Shown here: one piece after another, positions 52,256 through 62,171 of the stretch | Layout of the letters: each line of letters starts with the position of its first letter | Numbering within the stretch: the first letter of the stretch is position 1 | Source: an uncultured Acetatifactor sp. | GTDB lineage: Bacteria; Bacillota; Clostridia; Lachnospirales; Lachnospiraceae | NCBI GenBank assembly: GCA_910586775.1 | Contig: CAJUJN010000006.1 | Span: 1-64,000 of the forward strand | Length of the DNA stretch: 64,000 nt | Direction: 5' to 3' | The notes under the pieces: model-generated | The model's database searches: none | Seen by the model: only the letters and a program-made list of their open reading frames with translations | What the model was told of the DNA's origin: nothing | Position numbers and translations under genes: made by a program

Positions 52256-53179
52256 ATGAGACATTTAATGAGTCCCCTTGATTTTACCACCGAGGAGCTT
52301 GACCGGCTTTTCGACCTGGCAAATGAAATCGAACGTAATCCCGACAGCTATGCCCATGCCTGTGACGGGAAGATACTCGCCACCTGCTTCTATGAACCCA
52401 GTACCCGCACCCGGTTAAGCTTTGAATCTGCAATGACACGCCTGGGCGGAAGGGTCATGGGCTTCGCGGATGCCGCTTCGTCTTCCGCCACCAAGGGCGA
52501 AAGCGTATCCGACACCATCCGCGTCATCTCCTGCTATGCAGACATCTGTGCCATGCGGCACCCCAAAGAAGGCGCGCCCATGGTCGCCGCGGAAAAATCC
52601 GGCATCCCGGTCATCAACGCCGGAGACGGCGGCCATCACCACCCCACCCAGACGCTGACGGACCTTCTGACCATCCGCAGCCTGAAAGGACGCCTGGGCG
52701 GTTTCACCATCGGACTGTGCGGTGACCTGAAATTCGGGCGTACCGTCCATTCCCTGATCAATGCCCTGGTGCGTTACGAGGATATCCGCTTCACTTTTAT
52801 CTCTCCCGAGGAATTGAGAGTCCCCGACTATATCACGGACATGCTGAAGGAAAAGAACATTCCCTTCAAGGAGGTCATCCGCCTGGAAAATGTCATGCCT
52901 GAGCTGGACCTGCTGTACATGACCAGAGTGCAGAAAGAACGCTTCTTCAATGAAGAGGATTATGTCCGCCTGAAAGATTTCTATATCCTGAATGCAGAGC
53001 GGATGGGCCTTGCCAAAGAGGACATGCTTGTGCTCCATCCCCTGCCCAGGGTCAATGAGATTTCCGTGGAGGTGGATGATGATCCCAGAGCCGTATATTT
53101 CCGGCAGGCGCAGTATGGCGTATATGTGCGCATGGCACTGATACTGACCCTGCTGGGTATCACATCTTTATCAAAATAA
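52256..53179 (+). CDS. pyrB: Aspartate carbamoyltransferase catalytic chain
   Basis: Second step of pyrimidine synthesis, 307 aa. The carbamoyl-phosphate motif is [11 protein letters not shown], with [14 protein letters not shown] and [11 protein letters not shown]. The start at 52256 follows GAGGA with good spacing and matches the family N-terminus ([10 protein letters not shown]); the frame is open upstream to 52031 but without support. The leader 52029-52255 is unusually G+C rich with several short palindromes; I see no PyrR attenuator I can prove. Partner of pyrI, 70 bases downstream. Confidence 0.97.
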   Translation: MRHLMSPLDFTTEELDRLFDLANEIERNPDSYAHACDGKILATCFYEPSTRTRLSFESAMTRLGGRVMGFADAASSSATKGESVSDTIRVISCYADICAMRHPKEGAPMVAAEKSGIPVINAGDGGHHHPTQTLTDLLTIRSLKGRLGGFTIGLCGDLKFGRTVHSLINALVRYEDIRFTFISPEELRVPDYITDMLKEKNIPFKEVIRLENVMPELDLLYMTRVQKERFFNEEDYVRLKDFYILNAERMGLAKEDMLVLHPLPRVNEISVEVDDDPRAVYFRQAQYGVYVRMALILTLLGITSLSK

Positions 53180-53249
53180 GCTGTTCCCTGTAAATGATAT
53201 GATTTTATGCAACAATTTCATCAAAAATAAACAGAAGGAATGATACAAT

Positions 53250-53690
53250 ATGCTAAATGTAGGAAAAATTGAAGAAGGCTTCGTGCTTGACCATATCAAG
53301 GCCGGCAAAAGCCTGGATATTTATGACCATCTGCAGTTGGACAAACTGGACTGCACTGTAGCCATCATCAAAAATGCCAGAAGCAATAAAATGGCAAAAA
53401 AGGACATCCTGAAGGTAGAATGCGACATTGATATGCTGGACCTGGATGTGCTTGCCTATATTGACCACAACATCACAGTCAACGTGATTAAAAACGGCAA
53501 AATTGTGGAAAAAAAGGAACTGACGCTACCCGGGAAGATTAAAAATGTCATCCACTGTCACAATCCCAGATGCATTACTTCCATCGAACAGGAACTGCCC
53601 CATATCTTTTATCTGGCAGATCCCAAAAAGGAGGTCTACCGCTGCAAGTACTGTGACGAGAAGTATGTGGCATCTGCGAAATGGAATTAG
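53250..53690 (+). CDS. pyrI: Aspartate carbamoyltransferase regulatory chain
   Basis: Allosteric chain that binds CTP/ATP and the PyrB trimers, 146 aa. The C-terminal zinc site is CHNPRC...CKYC. GAAGGA upstream of ATG 53250 is the ribosome site. Its presence means the ATCase here should form the regulated dodecamer. A terminator follows at 53716-53745. Confidence 0.96.
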   Translation: MLNVGKIEEGFVLDHIKAGKSLDIYDHLQLDKLDCTVAIIKNARSNKMAKKDILKVECDIDMLDLDVLAYIDHNITVNVIKNGKIVEKKELTLPGKIKNVIHCHNPRCITSIEQELPHIFYLADPKKEVYRCKYCDEKYVASAKWN

Positions 53691-53715
53691 TACCAAAAAT
53701 ATTTAATGAAAAACA

Positions 53716-53745
53716 AAAGGCTCTGGATTTGTTCCAGAGTCCTTT
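53716..53745 (+). terminator. Terminator after pyrI
   Basis: AAAGGCTCTGGA (53716-53727) pairs with TCCAGAGTCCTTT (53733-53745), short T-rich tail. The remaining bases up to 54014 hold no gene I can support. Confidence 0.7.
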
Positions 53746-54014
53746 GCTTCAATGTTTTCCTTTCGTCCCCCGATCCGGCCAACCGACATTTAAGATATCA
53801 TTTTCAGAAAACCCAAACTCAAATTCTGTTTCAACAATCTCAACCGCCCTTCCTTCAGTTCACCTTTTGTCCTGTTTTCCTTTGCGATTTTCAAACAAAA
53901 TACACATATCATAGTCTTTCCTTTCAAATAGCATTATAATCAATCTTACAGTTTGCTGCACCCTGCTTTCAACCGCTTGAACAGGATGTCATACTCGCCG
54001 TTTATCTGTAGATA

Positions 54015-56276
54015 CTACTCACGGGAATACAGCGGAAAACACAACATTACTTTAAACAAATCCCCGTCAATCACAATCTCCATCCTCCCGTGCTGCAGTT
54101 CCACCAGACTCTTTGCAATGGACAGCCCAAGACCGTTTCCTTCCATATGCCGGGATTTATCCCCTCTCACAAAACGCTCTTCCAGTTCCTCCGCCGAGAT
54201 ATCCAACGGATACTTGGACATATTCCGGAAAATGATCTGTACTTCATCTCCTCTGACTCCCACGTTCAGGTATACTCTGGAGTTTTCCTGCGCGTATTTA
54301 CAGATATTATTCAACAGATTTTCAAACACTCTCCATAACCTTCTGCCATCTGCCAGAATAGTCACCATCGCTTCGGGCTGTCGGGTAATCAACTCCAGCT
54401 GCTTCTCCTCCATACGCTGCTGGTATTCCCCCACCGCCTGAGAAAGCAGCACTCCCACCTCACAGGGCTCCAGATTCACCTCCAGATTCCCTGTCGTCGC
54501 CTTGGAGGCTTCCACCAGATCCTCCAGCAGCTTTTTCAGCCGCCTGGACTGGCGCAGCAGCACTTCCGCATATTCCCTTATCTTCCCATTGTCTATGAAT
54601 GACACCGCATTGCTCCCGGCCGGCAGCGCCTGCCCCTCTGTCCCGCACTCTCCTGACCTGCCCTGCCCGCACAGCCGCTCTTCCGGATCCGGATACCCGG
54701 AAACCTGGCTTTCTGACGGTTGGATTTCAGAAACCTGTTCCTCCAGGTTCACTTCTTCCCAAATCAAATCTGCATAATTGATAATCGAAGTCAGCGGCGT
54801 CTTCAGATCATGGGATACATTCGAAATCAATTCAGTCTTCATCCGCTCACTTTTCATGCGTGCTTCCACCGCCTTGGAAATCCCCAGCCCCAGACTGTTC
54901 AGATTCTCCCCGTGCTCACGGAAAGCCCCAAACATTCTGGATGTATCCACACGGTAATTTTCCTCTCCGTCAGCCAGCTTCTGACTGGCTTTCAGAAGTT
55001 TCCTGCAGATTAGAGCAATATACATAATCGCGAGCAGGAGAACTGCCTTTTCCACTGCCCACAGCATGACTCCTTCCTCTCTGTTTATAAACAGGATTAC
55101 TCCCATGAATTCCAGAATGCAGATTCCAAGATATACAATCAGCGTCGTCATAATCAACGGAATCCCTCTCACCAATGCCGCCAGTTCCCTGCCAAGGAAG
55201 CGCAGAACCCTGCCAAGCCACCGCAGTATCACATATACAAGGCTGTGTCTCCAGCACCTGCCACGTTTCACCCTCAGCGCAAAGTCCATAAAGTAGAATG
55301 TCATCCAGACTGCCAGCGCCGTTCCTCCCAAAGCCATCAAAAGCACCTGAAGAATATCATCGGCATAGGATATCTCCGTTGCCATGAAAAAGAGAAATAC
55401 TATCGCCACACCTCCGAAGAGTACAGTTAATACATCCAGGTGTATCGCTGTCAGCGCACCCGGAACGATTCCCTCACGGCCATTGCGGTGCCCCGCACTG
55501 CACATCAGAAACAGGAAGCAGTTCAGGCACAGAAAGATACCTGTGACCGCCACGCCTATCAATATATATCGAATGTCATACAGATATTTCACCAGCCCGG
55601 CCATACTGCTGAAGTTGTCTTCAAACGGAAAGTCCGTATCAATATAAGCACGAAGTATATACCATTCATCATCCTTCATTGCATACCCGTTAATACGAAC
55701 CGTTTTTCCTTTCTCTTCAAATACAATATAAATATCTGTTACCAGTTTCGTTTTATCCCCATTGCCTGAATTCCACAGTACACTTTCCCTGCCCGTCTCT
55801 GTTTCATCCCCGCTCCCTGAACTCCACAGTACATTTTCCCCGCCATCATCATCCACATGAATCAATTGCAGATCAAGATTAGTATCCCTGCACATTTCTG
55901 CAACTGCCTTCATATCCCCCTGCTCTATATATCTTTCAGCAGTATACGCCATATACCTGCATTGCGGAGTCATAACGTCTATCAGAACCGAATCCAGCTC
56001 TCCCGTATAAAATCCCTGACTCTCCATATACAGGCATACAAGCCCCGATCCAAGTCCCACCAGACAGGATGCGGCCAGCAGAAAAAACGCAACTATTTTT
56101 GCCACCATGGAGCCTGTCAAACGAAAAACGCGATTTTTGCGCTTCTTGCGGACAGCAACATCCTCTGCCTCTTCATCGTTCCAGCCAATCGTATACTCGT
56201 TTCCCGTCTTCTGCTCTTCCTGATTCTCTTCCGCCCAACCTTCCGTTCCGGCTTCGTTTTCATATCGCTTTTTCAT
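54015..56276 (-). CDS. Multi-pass sensor histidine kinase with an interrupted DHp domain
   Basis: 753 aa. Hydrophobic segments near 57-79, 237-258, 280-300, 308-330, 370-397 and 408-425; an extracytoplasmic loop lies about 80-235. A HAMP-like linker (about 430-470) leads to the phosphorylation motif SNVSHDLKTPLTS with His489. DHp helix 1 runs to about 508, then about 52 residues rich in Glu, Ser, Gly and Pro intervene before helix 2 (IREYAEVLLRQSRRLKKLLEDL). The ATPase domain has LLNNICKYA (N box) and GNGLGLSIAKSL (G box). The loop holds a short tandem repeat (VLWSSGSGDETETGRES / VLWNSGNGDKTK). Start follows AGGAG. It follows the response regulator gene by 97 bases. Confidence 0.93.
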   Translation of the reverse strand: MKKRYENEAGTEGWAEENQEEQKTGNEYTIGWNDEEAEDVAVRKKRKNRVFRLTGSMVAKIVAFFLLAASCLVGLGSGLVCLYMESQGFYTGELDSVLIDVMTPQCRYMAYTAERYIEQGDMKAVAEMCRDTNLDLQLIHVDDDGGENVLWSSGSGDETETGRESVLWNSGNGDKTKLVTDIYIVFEEKGKTVRINGYAMKDDEWYILRAYIDTDFPFEDNFSSMAGLVKYLYDIRYILIGVAVTGIFLCLNCFLFLMCSAGHRNGREGIVPGALTAIHLDVLTVLFGGVAIVFLFFMATEISYADDILQVLLMALGGTALAVWMTFYFMDFALRVKRGRCWRHSLVYVILRWLGRVLRFLGRELAALVRGIPLIMTTLIVYLGICILEFMGVILFINREEGVMLWAVEKAVLLLAIMYIALICRKLLKASQKLADGEENYRVDTSRMFGAFREHGENLNSLGLGISKAVEARMKSERMKTELISNVSHDLKTPLTSIINYADLIWEEVNLEEQVSEIQPSESQVSGYPDPEERLCGQGRSGECGTEGQALPAGSNAVSFIDNGKIREYAEVLLRQSRRLKKLLEDLVEASKATTGNLEVNLEPCEVGVLLSQAVGEYQQRMEEKQLELITRQPEAMVTILADGRRLWRVFENLLNNICKYAQENSRVYLNVGVRGDEVQIIFRNMSKYPLDISAEELEERFVRGDKSRHMEGNGLGLSIAKSLVELQHGRMEIVIDGDLFKVMLCFPLYSRE

Positions 56277-56373
56277 CTTTCTCCTGCCCTTTCTGTATCT
56301 GGGGTATCATTTTCTCAGGAAACCTTTTCACAGTGCGAAACTTAGATTTTCTTTACCAGTGTACTTTACTGCC

Positions 56374-57066
56374 TTAGGAAATCTTTTCGCACTTGTAGCC
56401 CTGCCCCCACACCACCTTGAGGTACCTCGGCTCCGCCGGATTAATCTCCAGCTTCTCCCGTATATGCCGTATATGTACCGCCACCGTATTTTCGCTTCCA
56501 TAAGGCATATCATTCCAGATTCTCCGGTATATCTCCCTGGGAGAAAATACCTGCCCCGGATGCTGCATTAAAAGCTTCAGAATCTCATATTCCGTAGGCG
56601 TCAGAGACACTTCCTCCCCGTCCAACAGCACCTTTTTCTGTGTGTCATCCAGCTCTATGCCGCCGCAGCGAAGCAGTTCCTGCCTGACATTTCCCGCTCC
56701 CAGCTGCATATACCTGCGCAACTGGGATTTCACTCTGGCGGATACTTCCACAGGATTGAACGGCTTCGTAATATAATCATCTGCCCCCACTGTCAGACCC
56801 AGAATTTTATCCGAATCTTCGGATTTCGCCGTCAGCAGAATCACCGGCACATTGCTCATCTCCCGAATCTTCACCATGGCCTCTATCCCGTCCATCTCCG
56901 GCATCATGATGTCCATCAATACCAGATGTATTTCCTGTTCTCTCACGATTTTCAGCGCTTCCCTGCCGTCAAAAGCCTCATGCAGTACATAATTGGAATC
57001 GTGCAGATAGATTTTTAATGCATTCACGATATCCCGTTCATCATCACAGATTAAAATATGGTACAT
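56374..57066 (-). CDS. OmpR-family response regulator
   Basis: 230 aa. Receiver domain with the acidic pair DDE near residue 9, phosphorylation Asp in LVLMDIMMPEMDG, LLTAKSED, and the Lys in ITKPFNP. Winged-helix DNA-binding domain from about 130 (LTPTEYEILKLLMQHPGQVFS, then NTVAVHIRHIREK). It is upstream of its kinase on the same strand. Two TTTAAG boxes 11 bases apart (57155-57171) upstream suggest autoregulation. The regulon cannot be told. Confidence 0.95.
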   Translation of the reverse strand: MYHILICDDERDIVNALKIYLHDSNYVLHEAFDGREALKIVREQEIHLVLMDIMMPEMDGIEAMVKIREMSNVPVILLTAKSEDSDKILGLTVGADDYITKPFNPVEVSARVKSQLRRYMQLGAGNVRQELLRCGGIELDDTQKKVLLDGEEVSLTPTEYEILKLLMQHPGQVFSPREIYRRIWNDMPYGSENTVAVHIRHIREKLEINPAEPRYLKVVWGQGYKCEKIS

Positions 57067-57154
57067 TTCCTTTATCCTTCCTCATAAAAATTGCTGACAT
57101 CATACCATGTAATTATTTTACCAGAACATCGTTTAATAAAAAACAGGGGAATTC

Positions 57155-57171
57155 TTTAAGATATGTTTAAG
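57155..57171 (-). promoter_or_regulatory. Direct-repeat operator upstream of the response regulator
   Basis: TTTAAG at 57155-57160 and 57166-57171, one helical turn (11 bp) apart, as OmpR/PhoB-type regulators bind. A TAAAAT -10-like box lies downstream on the minus strand with a poor -35. Confidence 0.4.
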
Positions 57172-57190
57172 ATTTATATTTACACAAAAT

Positions 57191-57223
57191 AAACCGGCAG
57201 CAAAATATCATTACTGCCGGTTT
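57191..57223 (-). terminator. Terminator after the GH42 gene
   Basis: AAACCGGCAG (57191-57200) pairs with CTGCCGGTTT (57214-57223), with T-rich sequence following on the minus strand. Confidence 0.75.
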
Positions 57224-57271
57224 ACAGACTTATTCCAACAATTTATGCTCACGGTCAAAAACAACCGTGGC

Positions 57272-59419
57272 TCAGAATCTGGCAACCCGTATTACAGCTG
57301 TCCCGAAAGGGCCCAACAGCAATCTCTTGCCTTCTCCCTGACAATACAATATCTCTGCATCGAAGAGCTCCACATCCGAATTTCCTTTCATAAATGCTTC
57401 CTCAGGCGTTTCCGCCCCAAGAAGCTCTGCCTGTTCCGGTATTTCCAGCCTGCAGTTCTCCTCACCCCAGTTAATATAGAAGTAATAACTGAAAGATTCA
57501 TCCCGGCGGACTGACAACTCTACTTCCTTCGGAAGTCTCCTGTGCCGTTCACTCATCATCTCCATGGAAGAAAACAGCTTTTCATAAAAACAATCCAAAA
57601 AGTCCTCCGATGCCCTGGTTCCCAGATACCACACACAGCCCGCCCCAGACTGATGGCTGGTCAGCACAGGCATCCCCTGATACCAGGAAGTACCGTGTAC
57701 CGCTTCGGCTCTGGCTGTCTCCAGATGAATGACCTCACCATAATCCCGGCTGCCCCATATTCCCTGAAGCCCCAGGCTGTTCTCGGGCATGCTGACAATC
57801 CTGCCCTGTTCTTCTGGATACAGGGTATCCAGCTCCTCCACCCATATTCCCGCCAACTCTCTGAGCGGTCCCGGAAATCCCCCCTGAAAACACAAATCGT
57901 TTTCATCCACAATCCCGCTGAGACAGGTCAGCACCAGAATGCCTCCCTTTTCCACAAAAGCCTCCAGCTTCCCGGGGACACCCTCTTTTATCAGATACAG
58001 CATGGGAGCCGCTATCAGACGGTAACCTTCCAGATTCTCTCCCTCTTCAATCACATCCACATTCATGCCCAGACTTCGCAGCGCCGTATAATGTTCCCTT
58101 ACGGTCTCCTCATAGTACTTATTCTGCCTGGGTCCAACGGAACCATTCAGCGCCCATCGATTACTCCAGTCGTACAAAATAGCTGTCCCGGATTGATGTT
58201 CTGTTCCTGCAACCTCTCCAAGTCTCTCCAGAATGTCTCCCAGCTGCGCGGTCTCCCTGAAGACCCTTGTATGTTCATGTCCGCTGTGGCCCACCACGGC
58301 ACCGTGGAACTTCTCAAAAGCTCCTCTGCTTTTCCGCCATTGAAAATATTGTACACTGTCCGCCCCATGAGCCACCGCCTGCAGACATCCTGCCCTGTGC
58401 AGCCCCGGACTCTTCGGTTTTCCCACCTCCGTCCAGTTTGTCATTGAAGGCGTAGTCTCCATAAGCAGAAACGGTTTTTTCTTCAGGCTGCGGATTACAT
58501 CATATTCAAACCCCGCCTTCATCGCCACCTTCCACGGACTCTCTTTCCCCCACTCCGGATACAGGTCAATGGATGCTATATCCAGCGAGGGGGCCAGTCT
58601 GGGATAATCCACCTCTATGAAACTGCCGATCATATTGGTGGTCACAGGAATATCCGGTGCATATGACCTTACCGCCCGGATTTCCATATCCATGAATTCT
58701 TTGGTCTGGGCAGTAACAAATCTTTTCCAGTCCAGAGCCAGTCCCTGTATCGCCCTCTCCCCTCTGGAAGAAGGGGATTCCACCTGTTCCCACTCCATGA
58801 AAGTTTTAGACCAGAATCCGGTCCACCAGGCTTGATTCAAATTCTCCAGAGAGCCGTACTTTCTCTTCAGGAATTCCCGGAAAGTCTCCTGGCATAAATC
58901 GCAATGGCATTCTCCATGGTACTCATTGGAAATATGCCATGCCTTTAACGCCGGATGCCTTCCATATCTCCCGGCCAGTTTTTCGTCTATCCGCCTGGTC
59001 AGCTCTCTGTACCGGGGCGAAGTATAGCAATGGTTCATCCGCATTCCGTACAGATTTTTCTGTCTGTCCTCCGCCACCCTCAGTACTTCCGGATATGCCT
59101 TTGCTAGCCATGCCGGCCGTGCCCCGCTGGGAGTGGCCAGAATCACGGATATGCCATTCGCATACAGCCTGTCCATCACTTCGTCCAACCATCCGAAACT
59201 CCAGTTTCCCTCCCGGGGTTCCAACGCCGCCCAGGCGAATACACCCAGTGTCACAGTGTTTATGTGGGCAAGTTTCATCATCCGAATGTCTTCTTCCAGA
59301 ATTTCCGGCCTGTCCAGCCACTGCTCGGGATAATAATCCGCTCCGTGTATCAGTTTTTTCCCGTTTCTCTTCTTTTCATCCGTTTTCCTTCTGTCCGTTT
59401 TCTCCCACCCCTTTTCCAT
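57272..59419 (-). CDS. Beta-galactosidase, GH42
   Basis: 715-aa intracellular enzyme. HGADYYPEQW opens the TIM barrel. The acid/base is the Glu in WHISNEYHGE (N165-E166) and the nucleophile the Glu in FLLMETTPS (E321). ECHCDLC (170-176) matches the family's zinc-cluster cysteines. The trimerisation and C-terminal beta domains follow. No signal peptide. Last gene of a locus whose earlier members are two FAD-dependent oxidoreductases and two sugar permeases, so it works on an imported galactoside. GH42 enzymes also act on alpha-L-arabinosides; the glycan is not identified. Confidence 0.9.
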   Translation of the reverse strand: MEKGWEKTDRRKTDEKKRNGKKLIHGADYYPEQWLDRPEILEEDIRMMKLAHINTVTLGVFAWAALEPREGNWSFGWLDEVMDRLYANGISVILATPSGARPAWLAKAYPEVLRVAEDRQKNLYGMRMNHCYTSPRYRELTRRIDEKLAGRYGRHPALKAWHISNEYHGECHCDLCQETFREFLKRKYGSLENLNQAWWTGFWSKTFMEWEQVESPSSRGERAIQGLALDWKRFVTAQTKEFMDMEIRAVRSYAPDIPVTTNMIGSFIEVDYPRLAPSLDIASIDLYPEWGKESPWKVAMKAGFEYDVIRSLKKKPFLLMETTPSMTNWTEVGKPKSPGLHRAGCLQAVAHGADSVQYFQWRKSRGAFEKFHGAVVGHSGHEHTRVFRETAQLGDILERLGEVAGTEHQSGTAILYDWSNRWALNGSVGPRQNKYYEETVREHYTALRSLGMNVDVIEEGENLEGYRLIAAPMLYLIKEGVPGKLEAFVEKGGILVLTCLSGIVDENDLCFQGGFPGPLRELAGIWVEELDTLYPEEQGRIVSMPENSLGLQGIWGSRDYGEVIHLETARAEAVHGTSWYQGMPVLTSHQSGAGCVWYLGTRASEDFLDCFYEKLFSSMEMMSERHRRLPKEVELSVRRDESFSYYFYINWGEENCRLEIPEQAELLGAETPEEAFMKGNSDVELFDAEILYCQGEGKRLLLGPFGTAVIRVARF

Positions 59420-59477
59420 CCTCTTTCCAAAGCTTCCTTATGTGGAAATTACTCGGCAACATCCCGTCTTTTTGTTT

Positions 59478-60473
59478 TTACCATTGTATTTGCATACATT
59501 CCCTGGCGGCTTGTATTCCCTTTACAATGGCCTCCTCATTGGAGTACCGCTCCATCTCTATGGGAATCACCCTGTCAGCTTTCTTCCTTTCAAATTTTCT
59601 GAGACCATATAAACTCATGACAGGCGCCACATGAATGATTGAAGCCTTTTCAAATCCCGGTACATTTTCCCTCAGATAATCTCTGAGCATATAGGCATAA
59701 ATCCGCAGCCCTGCCATTGCGTCCGACAACGTAAATACGGAAAGCTCCGGCAGCGTTATTTTGATACCGTTAAATATTGTCTCCCCGAAAATATTGCTGT
59801 GGCAGCACCTGCTTCCGTCACAGGCATAATGAATCCCTTTTCTGTCCAATACAGGCTCCAATCCAAAAGTCCCCGTCAGATAGCCTTCCCCTTCCTCATA
59901 ACCGGGCAGCATCCGTTTCTTCAACGCTTCTTTGGGGATACCGTTCCATTTCACGGCTCCCTCTGCAACAGCAGTTCCTTCTGTACTATCTGCATCCTGC
60001 TTCCTGCGCAGTCCGGCCATCCCGGCAGATTCCTGAAAAGCCTGTCCGTCAATGACCGCCCCGCATCGGATTTCCAGAGTGCCTGTCTTACATTCCGCCC
60101 TGCAAAGGACTCTTTTATTCTCCTGTATCATTTCATAAGGAAAAATATGAGTCAGTACCGTCACACCTGTCTTCTTCAGCAGCCTGGCCAATACCACTTT
60201 TGCCTTCTGGTCATGAAACAGCGGTCCCTTCTGCCCCTCAGCCTGCCCTGCCTGCTCCCACAGCAATTTGCCATATTCCTGTGCTCTCGCATCTGCAATC
60301 CGGTTCCATCGCAGGATTGTCTCCAGACCATTGGAAGCGGCCCCTCCCAGGGAACCGTTTTTCTCCGTCAGTAGCACCTTTTTACCCATTCCCGCCAGCT
60401 CTGCAGCAGCAATACAGCCTTCCAGACTGCCGCCCGTGACCAGAACATCTGTTTCTATGCATTCCTTATACAT
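59478..60473 (-). CDS. FAD-dependent oxidoreductase, short form
   Basis: 331 aa. N-terminal Rossmann motif VTGGSLEGCIAAAELAG, then LLTEKNGSLGGAASNG, as in the FAD_oxidored family (fumarate-reductase-like fold). Start 60473 is firmly set by AGGAGG seven bases upstream; the frame is open for 59 codons more but overlaps the previous gene and is Arg/Lys-rich noise. It is shorter than its neighbour (502 aa) and has lost much of the middle substrate domain. The C-terminal part keeps IHVAPVMSLYGLRKFERKK. Possibly a half of a two-subunit enzyme or a diverged duplicate. Confidence 0.75.
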   Translation of the reverse strand: MYKECIETDVLVTGGSLEGCIAAAELAGMGKKVLLTEKNGSLGGAASNGLETILRWNRIADARAQEYGKLLWEQAGQAEGQKGPLFHDQKAKVVLARLLKKTGVTVLTHIFPYEMIQENKRVLCRAECKTGTLEIRCGAVIDGQAFQESAGMAGLRRKQDADSTEGTAVAEGAVKWNGIPKEALKKRMLPGYEEGEGYLTGTFGLEPVLDRKGIHYACDGSRCCHSNIFGETIFNGIKITLPELSVFTLSDAMAGLRIYAYMLRDYLRENVPGFEKASIIHVAPVMSLYGLRKFERKKADRVIPIEMERYSNEEAIVKGIQAARECMQIQW

Positions 60474-60630
60474 CACCTGACCTCCTATTCCTGACCGGCA
60501 TTTTCTTACGCCTTGCCTCCGGCACTTTCTTATGGACTTGTCCCTGGCACTAAACTTACCGCCATGCCTACATTCACAAATCCGGCTTCTTTTGCCTTTC
60601 CTTTTTCCGCTCCTGTTTTGAATTGTTTGG

Positions 60631-62139
60631 TCAATCCAGCTCATCTGCAAGCCCCAGTTCCTTCAGCCGCTCCGGCGTGCCCAGGTACACATTCTGCCCA
60701 AGCAGTTCCTTCTGCAGCTGCCGGATTGAAATCTTTCTCACCGGAATGTCCTGCCTTGCCGCCAATGCCGCCGCTGCCCCTGCCGCCTGCCCCAGGGACA
60801 TGCCCGCGGACTGATACCGCAGCATCGTCTGGGGAACCGCGGATACGCTTTTACCGCTGGCCACCAGCAGATTCTCCACACCCTCCGGAACCATAACGCC
60901 AAAAGGAATATCCACGGTGGCATTTCCCACAAATTCTCCTGAAAGTTTGAAATTCATCTGTTTGGGCCTGCAGGCAATCACGTCATCCGCATAAATATTT
61001 TCCTCTGTCTGATCTGCGGATTTTGCATATCTGGGGTCCTCCGTCAGATTCCTCAGAATATTATACTCGATATCCGTGCCGTTTGCCGTGGGATCATCGG
61101 AAGCAATTTTGCCCTCTATGGTCTTCTCATCCTTGTCAAAGGTTACATGTCCCTCAATCCCCCGGCTGACCCTCACCGCCAGTTCATCGGAAACCTGAGC
61201 CACATAGGCATGCTCGAATCCCGGTATATTTCGCACCATAAAATCCGCTACATAACAGACTGCCTCGTGAGCTTTTGTCTCCGCATCGGATAACACAAAG
61301 GGGTCCAGAGAGCGCACCCGCCACATCTGGGAATTGATCACCGCCGTATGGGAGCCCTTCATACCGATAATACAGCAGGAATCCATGGAAAAAATATCTC
61401 CGATTTCCTTCCGGAACCGGCCTTCCTTAATGGCATCCTGAAACAGGTTCCACTCTTCCCCTCCGGAATGAGGAAAATAGAGAACATCCCTGTTCAGCCA
61501 TACCTCCTCGAACTCCTGAAAATTCTTCATGGCATCAATGCCTGTGGGAAATGTATCCGGGTGCTCCTTAAAATGAAGATACAGCTCTTCCAGATTCACA
61601 TTGGCAAATTTAAAGGTTAATGTGGCCATTCCACAGGCATAGCGGGTAGGCGCTTCCGCCTTCCATGCCACATCGCATTCCCCGGTAGTGTCAATTACCT
61701 GCTTTGCACGGATCAGTTCTTTTCCCTCCGGCGTATTCACGTACACACCGCATATTCTGTCTTCTTCCATATAAGGTTTCAGGGCCATGGTCCCGAACAG
61801 GACTTTCACCCCTGCATCTTCCATCATTTCGTCAAAGGTCACCTTCATCTGTTCCGGATCATGCACCAGCCTCCCATCGGGAAACCTCCATTTTGTGGTG
61901 GCAGCATGCTTTTTTTCCATCCTTTCCATCCAGTCCAGAGCCGCTCCCTTCATTACCATGCACCCGTCCTTTGTAATGAAATGATTATACAAATTGGATA
62001 TCATACTGGAACCCGCAATTCCTCCCAGGAATCCGTTCCGCTCCAGAAGAATCACTTCCGCTCCTGCCCTGGCTGCTCCCAGTGCGGCACCGCAACCCGC
62101 GCAGCCTCCTCCGCATACTAATACATCCGTAATGATCAT
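60631..62139 (-). CDS. FAD-dependent oxidoreductase (FAD_oxidored family)
   Basis: 502 aa. FAD-binding VCGGGCAGCGAALGAARAGAEV with the acidic LLERNGFLGG, a VIDTTGECDVAW segment, and a C-terminal ASGKSVSAVPQTMLRYQSAGMSLG region typical of the family. Start 62139 follows AGGAGAG; an ATG seven codons earlier is less likely. No signal peptide. It lies between the permease genes and the shorter oxidoreductase. The substrate may be a glycan or sugar; members of this family occur in sugar loci, but the reaction is usually not known. Confidence 0.85.
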   Translation of the reverse strand: MIITDVLVCGGGCAGCGAALGAARAGAEVILLERNGFLGGIAGSSMISNLYNHFITKDGCMVMKGAALDWMERMEKKHAATTKWRFPDGRLVHDPEQMKVTFDEMMEDAGVKVLFGTMALKPYMEEDRICGVYVNTPEGKELIRAKQVIDTTGECDVAWKAEAPTRYACGMATLTFKFANVNLEELYLHFKEHPDTFPTGIDAMKNFQEFEEVWLNRDVLYFPHSGGEEWNLFQDAIKEGRFRKEIGDIFSMDSCCIIGMKGSHTAVINSQMWRVRSLDPFVLSDAETKAHEAVCYVADFMVRNIPGFEHAYVAQVSDELAVRVSRGIEGHVTFDKDEKTIEGKIASDDPTANGTDIEYNILRNLTEDPRYAKSADQTEENIYADDVIACRPKQMNFKLSGEFVGNATVDIPFGVMVPEGVENLLVASGKSVSAVPQTMLRYQSAGMSLGQAAGAAAALAARQDIPVRKISIRQLQKELLGQNVYLGTPERLKELGLADELD

Positions 62140-62171
62140 TTTTTCTCTCCTGTCATTCACAATTCTCGTTT

